From contig CANROQ010000012.1 in assembly GCA_947632295.1 (NCBI GenBank), positions 1 through 12,609 on the forward strand: 12,609 nt of DNA, read 5' to 3'. Source of the stretch: an uncultured Bacilli bacterium (GTDB taxonomy: Bacteria; Bacillota_I; Bacilli_A; RF39; UBA660). This document shows, one piece after another, positions 7,811-12,609 of this stretch. The notes below the pieces were generated by a model. It ran no database searches. It was given only the letters and a program-made list of their open reading frames with translations, and was not told where the DNA came from. Position numbers and translations under genes: made by a program. The first letter of the stretch is position 1. Each line of letters starts with the position of its first letter.

Positions 7811-8401
7811 TTAACAATCGTCTCTATCAACCATAATAGTTGCTATATCACCTTGTTTAATCAAATGAGCATTAGCATCATCAGTATCTATATGCATTTC
7901 AAAAACAAAATCATCGGATACTTTAAGTGATACATTGTTTAATATTCCACCTTTTAGGCCATTTATAGACACCTTTACAAACTTTACATTCTCTAATTTA
8001 TATTTTTTGACATCCGCAAATGACAAATGAATGTGTCGCGTTGCAATAATACAACCTTCATCTAAATCAATACTACCAACTGGGCCTATTAAAGTTACCT
8101 TTTCGCTATCAGTAATATCCCCTGATTCACGAACCGGTGGATTAATACCTAATTTATAAGCATCAGTTTTAGAAATCTCCACCTGTGTATATTTGCGAAT
8201 TGGTCCTAAAACTCTAACATTGTCAATTTTATCTTTTTCGGTTTTAATTGTCACAGTTGAAGTGCTTGCAAACTGACCAGGTTGTGTTAAATCTTTATTT
8301 TTTTCTAACACTGCATCATTTCCAAATAATATTTTAAAATCTTCTTCCGTCAAATGAACATGTCGATTAGATACACCTATTTGAACATCTATTTTTTCCA
8401 T
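7811..8401 (-). CDS. pduL: Phosphate propanoyltransferase / phosphotransacylase, PduL family
   Basis: 196 residues. PduL interconverts acyl-CoA and acyl-phosphate; in fermenters without Pta it can supply acetyl-phosphate to acetate kinase and so ATP. Two PduL half-domains are visible with the zinc histidines in matching motifs: GVSNRHVHL (9-17, His14/His16) and ATRHIHL (His123/His125), plus PGQFA (41-45), GPIRKYTQVE (66-75) and MHIDTDDANA (His170). The protein starts directly in the first domain, with no N-terminal encapsulation helix, and no shell or other pdu/eut gene is in view, so a soluble housekeeping role is likelier than a microcompartment. Substrate (acetyl or propanoyl) is not readable. 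Ribosome binding site GGTGAT; own promoter and a palindrome upstream; terminator downstream. Confidence 0.94.
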   Translation of the reverse strand: MEKIDVQIGVSNRHVHLTEEDFKILFGNDAVLEKNKDLTQPGQFASTSTVTIKTEKDKIDNVRVLGPIRKYTQVEISKTDAYKLGINPPVRESGDITDSEKVTLIGPVGSIDLDEGCIIATRHIHLSFADVKKYKLENVKFVKVSINGLKGGILNNVSLKVSDDFVFEMHIDTDDANAHLIKQGDIATIMVDRDDC

Positions 8402-8410
8402 ATAATCACC

Positions 8411-8424
8411 TATACAATTGTATA
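8411..8424. promoter_or_regulatory. Operator-like palindrome at the pduL start
   Basis: The perfect 14-base palindrome TATACAATTGTATA overlaps the downstream half of the pduL -10 and the expected transcription start, just before the GGTGAT ribosome binding site. A protein bound here would block initiation. It contains TACAnnTGTA, the core recognised by BlaI/CopY-type repressors, but A+T-rich palindromes arise easily and no such regulator is in the window. Confidence 0.4.
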
Positions 8425-8450
8425 ATAAATAAAAATAAAAATCCAGTCAA
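8422..8450 (-). promoter_or_regulatory. Promoter of pduL
   Basis: Minus strand TTGACT (8450-8445), a 17-base spacer and TATTAT (8427-8422), one mismatch in each hexamer. It lies entirely in the gap after the MBL hydrolase gene, 21 bases before the pduL ATG. No terminator is seen in this gap, so pduL may also be read from the rnhB promoter. Confidence 0.75.
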
Positions 8451-8453
8451 AAA

Positions 8454-8990
8454 TTATTGGTTTACACTATCAAACCAATAATTATTTAATTTTTCTAAAC
8501 CCAATTTAGTACTATTACCATGTCCTGGATAAATAACAATATCATCATCATATTGTTTTATTTTTTCGATACTTTCTATCATTTCATTATAATCACCGGT
8601 TGCTAAATCAGTACGACCAATTGAATTTTCAAAAATAAAATCACCAACAAACATAATTTTTTCCTTTTCAAAATAATAAGTAACTGAATCAAAAGTATGA
8701 CCTTTGGTAAAAATAACTTTGAAGAAAAAATTATCGATTGTATATTCTTTTTCTTCTAAATTTTTAAATTCATAAACAGGAACATCATATAATTTTAAAA
8801 TTTCATCTAAAGCCCCAATATGATCATCATGGCGATGTGTAATCAAAATAGCCAAAACCTCACGATTATTAATTAGTGAAATTATTTTATTTGAATCAAA
8901 ACCTGGATCAACAATAAGACATTTATTTTCCTGTGATATAACATAACAATTAGTTTGATAATCGCCAACTACTACTTTTTCAACTTGCAT
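8454..8990 (-). CDS. MBL-fold metallo-hydrolase (hydroxyacylglutathione hydrolase-like, GloB/YcbL type)
   Basis: 178 residues, the compact form of this family. The metal motif THRHDDH gives His52, His54, Asp56 and His57; further ligands are His98 (KGHT), Asp117 (GDFIF) and His157 (PGHG). N-terminal DYQTNCYVI and IVDPGFD are typical of GloB-like thioesterases. The separate substrate-binding helical domain of true glyoxalase II is missing, so the substrate (a thioester or related metabolite) cannot be fixed. The ATG shares one base with the stop of the preceding 97-residue gene (TAATG), with GAGG about 7 nt upstream, so translation is coupled. Third gene of the rnhB operon; pduL follows after 52 nt. 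Confidence 0.9.
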   Translation of the reverse strand: MQVEKVVVGDYQTNCYVISQENKCLIVDPGFDSNKIISLINNREVLAILITHRHDDHIGALDEILKLYDVPVYEFKNLEEKEYTIDNFFFKVIFTKGHTFDSVTYYFEKEKIMFVGDFIFENSIGRTDLATGDYNEMIESIEKIKQYDDDIVIYPGHGNSTKLGLEKLNNYWFDSVNQ

Positions 8991-9283
8991 TATAAACCTC
9001 TTTTGATATTGCGCATTGCTTCAATATGATTAAATTGTTTTTCTGTATTAGAAGTCGGCTGAGTAATATTTACATTAGTACTATTATTATTAATAGTAGT
9101 CGAAGTATTATTATATTTTTCACTATTAATTTTATCACGTAGTTCCATACGTGATCTTCTCACATCATCGATACTTCTTGCACCATTTCGTTCATTAAAA
9201 CGATTCATATCAATAGAACGTGTCGTACTTTTTGCTTCTCCTGTAAACAATTTACGATTATTAAAATTTGAACCAAAATTCAT
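8990..9283 (-). CDS. Unknown small basic, asparagine-rich protein
   Basis: 97 residues that match no family I know. There is no signal peptide, membrane helix or cysteine. It is rich in Asn (18) and Arg (11) with a net positive charge; residues about 57-80 are a Ser/Thr/Asn low-complexity stretch, probably disordered. Short ordered-looking segments flank it: FNERNGARSIDDVRRSRMEL (about 29-48) and HIEAMRNIKRGL at the end. It is real by context: it overlaps rnhB by 4 nt (ATGA), has GGAGGAAA about 6 nt before its ATG within rnhB, and its stop overlaps the next ATG. The basic charge and rnhB linkage would allow nucleic-acid binding, but that is speculation. Confidence 0.75.
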   Translation of the reverse strand: MNFGSNFNNRKLFTGEAKSTTRSIDMNRFNERNGARSIDDVRRSRMELRDKINSEKYNNTSTTINNNSTNVNITQPTSNTEKQFNHIEAMRNIKRGL

Positions 9284-9906
9284 TTAATTTCCTCCAATAC
9301 TTTTTTAACAGGTCCATAACTTTTACGATAGCCATCAATTAGACCATATTTTTCAATTGCCTCAAGATGTTTTTTAGTTGGATATCCTTTATGAGCAGCA
9401 AAACCATACATAGGATACTTTTTATCTAATTCTAACATCATTCGATCACGTGTTACTTTAGCAACGACACTAGCCGCAGCAATACTTACACTTTTTGCGT
9501 CCCCCTTAATAATTGAAGTACTTGAAATATCAAGACTTGGTAGTGGCATCGCATCGACTAAAACATGTTCTAAAGAAATTTGTTCACGGACTTTTGAAAT
9601 CGCAATTAACATAGCCTTTCTACTTGCCTCATAGATATTTATTTCGTCAATTTCTTTTGGACTGACATGACCAACTCCATAAGCAATACAATGATTTATT
9701 ATGTAATCATAGAAAATATCACGTTTTTTTTCACTTAATTTTTTAGAATCAGTTAAACCTTCTAAATAAAAATCACGCGGTAAAACGACACAAGCAGCCA
9801 CCACATCACCAATTAATGGACCACGACCAACTTCATCAACCCCACCAATATATTTTATTCCTTTAGCATATAATTCATTTTCATATTTATATAGATCAAC
9901 ATTCAT
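9280..9906 (-). CDS. rnhB: Ribonuclease HII
   Basis: Removes RNA from RNA-DNA hybrids, including ribonucleotides misincorporated into DNA. From the preferred start it is 208 residues. Family motifs are complete: YIGGVDEVGRG with the catalytic Asp-Glu pair (24-25), TDSKKLSEKKRD, an Asp in LVDAM (118), and SIAAASVVAKVTRDR with the last catalytic Asp (154). The start is ATG at 9906-9904, preceded by AAGGTGA (9918-9912); the in-frame GTG three codons upstream is part of that ribosome binding site. It is the first gene of an overlapping operon with the small basic protein and the MBL hydrolase. Its TGA stop overlaps the next ATG as ATGA, which also argues for the standard genetic code. Confidence 0.95.
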   Translation of the reverse strand: MNVDLYKYENELYAKGIKYIGGVDEVGRGPLIGDVVAACVVLPRDFYLEGLTDSKKLSEKKRDIFYDYIINHCIAYGVGHVSPKEIDEINIYEASRKAMLIAISKVREQISLEHVLVDAMPLPSLDISSTSIIKGDAKSVSIAAASVVAKVTRDRMMLELDKKYPMYGFAAHKGYPTKKHLEAIEKYGLIDGYRKSYGPVKKVLEEIK

Positions 9907-9928
9907 ATTATTCACCTTATTTATGTTA

Positions 9929-9937
9929 ATTATAACA
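9929..9937 (-). promoter_or_regulatory. Extended -10 promoter of rnhB
   Basis: Minus strand TGTTATAAT contains the extended -10 TGn plus a perfect TATAAT (9934-9929), 22 bases before the rnhB ATG. No good -35 at 16-18 bases is visible; TTGTCT (9959-9954) would need a 19-base spacer. Extended -10 promoters can work without a strong -35. Confidence 0.65.
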
Positions 9938-9957
9938 CAAAAATTCTAAGCAAAGAC

Positions 9958-10000
9958 AAAAAAATTATTGATTATACATTTATATACAATCAATAATTTT
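9958..10000 (-). terminator. Intrinsic terminator after the CapA-family gene
   Basis: A perfect 13-bp inverted repeat AAAATTATTGATT (9961-9973) / AATCAATAATTTT (9988-10000) with a 14-base loop starts 14 bases after the capA stop. On the minus strand it runs into seven T (9964-9958). It separates capA from the rnhB operon. Confidence 0.8.
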
Positions 10001-10014
10001 AAAAAAATAATTGT

Positions 10015-11160
10015 TTATTCTTCATAATTAAAGTTTTTACTGTGATCATTAATTAACTTTAAAACCTTTTCTTTATCTTCATTCTCTAAAACAGTTGGTT
10101 GAAAATTATTAGCATAATCAACTGAAGAAATAGATACTGGTATTAATTTTAATTCATCACCAACGAGTTTTTTATCTTCAAAATTAAAAGTTACTTGCGC
10201 AATCATAGAATTTTTGTCAACTGGATTACTATGTCCTCCATAACAAAAATTACCTAAAGAATACAAAATATATTTATTATTATACTCTTCAACACCTTGT
10301 AAAATATGTGGATGATGTCCTACTACTAAATCGGCTCCATTATCGATTGAATAATGTGCTAATTCTTGTTTAATAGAATCAAAATCATAATCGTATTCGA
10401 TACCACCATGTAAAATAATAATTTTAACATCGACATCATTTTCACTAAAATAATTTAATGCCTTATCAATATCATTTTTAGTATATAAATTAAAGGCTTT
10501 AAAACCTGCAAATCCAAATTTAATACCATTAATATTCTCAATATGAAAATTAGTATTGTCAAAATAATCGATATTATTAGCACTTAAAACATCTTTAGTA
10601 TCTAGATTACCTTGTTGACCATAATCATTAATATGATTATTTGATAAATTACAAGCTTCCACGCCACCTTCTAGTAAAATATTAACATAATCCTTGCGGC
10701 CTTTAAATATAAATGGCTTATCTTCTAAGACAGTAGTCGCATCAGTTAGAGGTCCTTCTAAATTAACAACCGTGTAATCGTCATTATCAAAAATATCTTT
10801 AACATTTTTAAAATAATAGGCATAATCTTTTTGCCTTTCAAATAAAACTTCAAAGGCACGATTAGAACTTGATAGATAAGTACCTAGTGTACAATCTCCC
10901 GTAAAACTAATTGTAATAGAATCTTTTTCTATAATTGGTTCTTCAATTTTAGTTTCTAACTCTATCTTTTTTGTTTCTATTTTAGTTGTTTCTTCCTTCT
11001 TTAAGTCATTTTTAGAATTAACAACCTCAATATTATTAGTAATAGAACTAGTGGTTTCAAAATCATAGGCTTTAATATTTTCATCAATCTTTTGACATGC
11101 CGCTAACTGCAAAGTTGTAAAAAGTGCCATTGCACTACAATATACGCGTAAATTTTTCAT
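10015..11160 (-). CDS. CapA-family (poly-gamma-glutamate synthesis-type) lipoprotein
   Basis: 381 residues from the preferred start. The signal peptide ends in lipobox L-A-A-C, so Cys22 is lipidated and the protein is anchored outside the membrane. A Lys/Glu/Thr-rich linker (about 44-80) leads to the CapA domain, a metallophosphatase-like fold, with its motifs: FTGDCTLG (about 86-93), VNLEGPLTD (133-136 NLEG), LSNNHINDYG (173-176 NNH region), LHGGIEY (about 250-256), GHHPHILQG (281-285) and YSLGNF (300-305). CapA proteins act in poly-gamma-glutamate capsule synthesis, but no capB/capC is present, so the substrate is unknown. The start is ATG at 11160-11158 because GGAGG (11170-11166) is then its ribosome binding site; the in-frame ATG four codons earlier overlaps that site. 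Own promoter and terminator make it a single-gene unit. Confidence 0.92.
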   Translation of the reverse strand: MKNLRVYCSAMALFTTLQLAACQKIDENIKAYDFETTSSITNNIEVVNSKNDLKKEETTKIETKKIELETKIEEPIIEKDSITISFTGDCTLGTYLSSSNRAFEVLFERQKDYAYYFKNVKDIFDNDDYTVVNLEGPLTDATTVLEDKPFIFKGRKDYVNILLEGGVEACNLSNNHINDYGQQGNLDTKDVLSANNIDYFDNTNFHIENINGIKFGFAGFKAFNLYTKNDIDKALNYFSENDVDVKIIILHGGIEYDYDFDSIKQELAHYSIDNGADLVVGHHPHILQGVEEYNNKYILYSLGNFCYGGHSNPVDKNSMIAQVTFNFEDKKLVGDELKLIPVSISSVDYANNFQPTVLENEDKEKVLKLINDHSKNFNYEE

Positions 11161-11182
11161 AAAATCCTCCATTTGTCGTACT

Positions 11183-11210
11183 ATTATAGCACTTTTTTTA
11201 TTATTTACAA
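11183..11210 (-). promoter_or_regulatory. Promoter of the CapA-family gene
   Basis: Minus strand TTGTAA (11210-11205), 16 bases, and TATAAT (11188-11183) preceded by TGC, giving an extended -10. It is 23 bases before the ATG. The rest of the 11173-11436 spacer is A+T-rich and holds no ORF I can support. Confidence 0.75.
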
Positions 11211-11251
11211 CTAAAACAATGTAACTGATATCATATTATACATTTAATTAT

Positions 11252-11288
11252 AAAAAATAGCATTTATTTTTTCAATAAATACTATTTT
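11252..11288 (-). terminator. Terminator hairpin upstream of the CapA-family promoter
   Basis: AAAATAGCATTTATT (11254-11268) and AATAAATACTATTTT (11274-11288) form a 15-bp stem with a 5-base loop. The single mismatch is a U-G wobble in the minus-strand RNA. The minus strand runs into six T (11257-11252). It would stop any transcript from the pilin-like gene before capA. Confidence 0.75.
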
Positions 11289-11412
11289 AAACACTTTAAT
11301 ATATTAAACGATAATTATAACCAACAATTTTATTCAAATATAATCATCTAAATACTCAATTAAAATTTAAATAGTAAGTAAACTTTTATTTACTAGTATT
11401 TGTTAGTTATAG

Positions 11413-11446
11413 AAAAAATTAAAAAATCATGCCCTTTTAATTTTTT
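11413..11446 (-). repeat. A+T-only 12-bp hairpin at the 3' end of the pilin-like gene
   Basis: AAAAAATTAAAA (11413-11424) and TTTTAATTTTTT (11435-11446) are a perfect inverted repeat with a 10-base loop, spanning the stop codon of the pilin-like gene (11437-11439). It may help terminate transcription. It also lies 26 bases after the GC-rich tail, where a target-site hairpin sits in some diversity-generating retroelements. Confidence 0.6.
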
Positions 11447-12609
11447 ATTAAAGATTTAGAAATTGTTATAACTGGGCGCACACCATAACGGTCAGTGTCG
11501 CCGACATAGTTGTAGCCAAAGTAGCCACCGTTGGTCACACGCCACGCTGTGCTAGAGTCACCAGCAAACGCTGAAGAAGTCCAATAACCTATGTTTCCAC
11601 TTTGGACTACATTACAACCATAATTGATACATTCTTGTGTGCTATCGAACAACCAGGAATATTTACTTTGGCCTTTTGTACAACTAGCATTATCATGACA
11701 TTCTCCAGTTGCTTTATCTAACATAAACCAATTACTTCCTAATCCCCAATTTAAATCTGCTTGTGTATAATCTCCTCCATTTGACCTATCATTTTTTGTT
11801 ATTTCTACTACCTCTTCTGCACTTATTAATCTTGCTTTATTTCCATATGTTGTATAATCTATTGTATATGAATGTTCTTGACCAGCATATGTCAAACTTG
11901 CTGTATATGGAATTGGGGATATTAGTTCATCTGACCATGCTGTTGTTGCTTCTTTTAATGCTTCCAATACATCCTTTGGACCATCATAATTATTAACACT
12001 TGAAGTCCATGCTACTGTACCTGTTATATTATGGTCTAATATTAAATTATAAACAGCACTATCTTCATTATCATTAAAGATATACCATTGCATACAACCA
12101 TCTTTTACACCTATATTACTTTGGTCTTTATCATATTCATCTTCACTACATTGTTTTCCCGTTACAGGATCAAAATAAACTTTCGTTCCATTTTCTTTTA
12201 TGTCTTGTTTTTCTATACAACTACTTTTTCCTTTTGAATATAAACATGTAAAATTATTAATATTTAAATTTGTTGTTATTATATTACTGCCACCATTGCT
12301 TATTGTTATTGTTCCACTTGTTGGTTTCTTTCCTTTAAATTTTAATTCTTCTAAATTTTCCTTATTATAATCTTTTAATTCATTCGTTAAATTACATCCT
12401 GTACTATTACATTCAAATATCAAGTTTTCACTTGGTAGTGTTCCTTGATTTTGTAACATAAAGTTTGCAATATAACTCTCTGCTGCTTCTACTATTCCAT
12501 ATGTTGAATCTTCGGCGGCACTTAATCTTGACTTATTTAATATTTCGATTATTCTTGGTACGGCAATTAACGCAATTACCGCTAATATTACTATTACTGC
12601 TAACAATTC
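11437..12609 (-). CDS. Type IV pilin-like surface protein with C-terminal lectin-like domain (5' partial)
   Basis: The gene runs off the right edge; 390 residues are visible. The first are E-L-L-A-V-I-V-I-L-A-V, the prepilin helix with its conserved glutamate (Glu5 of mature pilins). The leader, the cleavage glycine and about four residues are missing, so the TTG near the edge is not a start. The amphipathic helix SRLSAAEDSTYGIVEAAESYI follows as in pilins. Next come a Cys-rich pilin-like region (to about residue 170), a segment starting GCMQWYIFND, and KARLISAEEVVEI, the entry to a C-type-lectin-like fold. The end has GYWTSSAF and YGVRPVITISK, as in FISUMP/DUF1566-type tails. Several Cys pairs suggest disulfides. 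Likely a surface-displayed binding protein exported by the pilin machinery. The last 33 codons differ sharply in composition. Confidence 0.85.
   Translation of the reverse strand, partial: ELLAVIVILAVIALIAVPRIIEILNKSRLSAAEDSTYGIVEAAESYIANFMLQNQGTLPSENLIFECNSTGCNLTNELKDYNKENLEELKFKGKKPTSGTITISNGGSNIITTNLNINNFTCLYSKGKSSCIEKQDIKENGTKVYFDPVTGKQCSEDEYDKDQSNIGVKDGCMQWYIFNDNEDSAVYNLILDHNITGTVAWTSSVNNYDGPKDVLEALKEATTAWSDELISPIPYTASLTYAGQEHSYTIDYTTYGNKARLISAEEVVEITKNDRSNGGDYTQADLNWGLGSNWFMLDKATGECHDNASCTKGQSKYSWLFDSTQECINYGCNVVQSGNIGYWTSSAFAGDSSTAWRVTNGGYFGYNYVGDTDRYGVRPVITISKSLIKN
11473..11571 (-). other. GC-rich, adenine-poor tail segment; candidate variable region
   Basis: 33 codons encoding AFAGDSSTAWRV through YGVRP of the pilin-like gene. 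By hand count the coding strand has 16 A, 25 T and 58 G+C of 99 bases, in a genome where A dominates coding strands. 26 of 33 codons end in C or T, 14 of them in C, as if AAC/AAT codons had been randomised at A. Position (the end of a lectin-like fold), length and base bias all match the variable region of a diversity-generating retroelement. Neither the template repeat nor the reverse transcriptase is in this window, so the call is inferred. Confidence 0.5.

Noticed and set aside
7811..8401. Part of a bacterial microcompartment operon.
   Set aside because: PduL lacks an N-terminal encapsulation extension and no shell proteins or pdu/eut enzymes are nearby.
9280..9283. Mollicute genetic code with TGA read as tryptophan.
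   Set aside because: rnhB stops at TGA at the usual family length and overlaps the next ATG. The tryptophans I checked are TGG.
11763..11996. Plus-strand Leu/His-rich ORF of 77 residues.
   Set aside because: Low-complexity antisense shadow of the pilin-like gene.
1..12609. CRISPR array, tRNA, rRNA or insertion sequence.
   Set aside because: No regularly spaced direct repeats, cloverleaf-like sequence, transposase or terminal inverted repeats were seen on either strand by eye.

Overview
The window is strongly A+T-rich (not computed) and reads like a low-GC Bacillota chromosome. It carries ParE resembling that of staphylococci, anaerobic ribonucleotide reductase, PduL, a PdaC-like deacetylase and Gram-positive style lipoproteins. 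NrdD/NrdG and PduL point to a fermenting anaerobe, plausibly an uncultured gut relative of Bacilli/Erysipelotrichia; this placement is inference. The standard genetic code fits: rnhB stops at TGA exactly where the next gene starts, and TAA, TAG and TGA are all used.

Layout: (1) 2-3129, minus strand: a near-perfect sigma-A promoter drives nrdD, a 59-codon ORF and nrdG. The small ORF (565-744) carries the glycyl-radical motif that the 770-residue NrdD lacks, so the class III reductase appears to be split in two. (2) 3130-3446: T-tract-rich divergent spacer. (3) 3447-5124, plus strand: lipoprotein polysaccharide deacetylase overlapping a three-helix membrane protein. (4) 5123-7777, minus strand: parE followed by a membrane-anchored protein with two BIG2 domains, ending in a terminator. 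parC is not next to parE. (5) 7811-9937, minus strand: rnhB, an unknown 97-residue protein and an MBL-fold hydrolase, overlapping by 1-4 nt, then pduL with its own promoter and a palindrome over its -10. (6) 9958-11210, minus strand: CapA-family lipoprotein with its own promoter and terminator. (7) 11252-12609, minus strand: partial type IV pilin-like protein with a C-terminal lectin-like module. Its last ~33 codons are abruptly GC-rich and adenine-poor on the coding strand, as expected for a diversity-generating-retroelement variable region.

Three starts differ from the longest ORF because the in-frame upstream start lies in the ribosome binding site: parE begins at 7732, rnhB at 9906, capA at 11160. 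AGGAGG-type and GGTGAT-type Shine-Dalgarno sequences are both used.

The two points most worth following up are the split NrdD and the hypervariable-looking pilin tail. No reverse transcriptase or template repeat lies in the window, so the second is a hypothesis.
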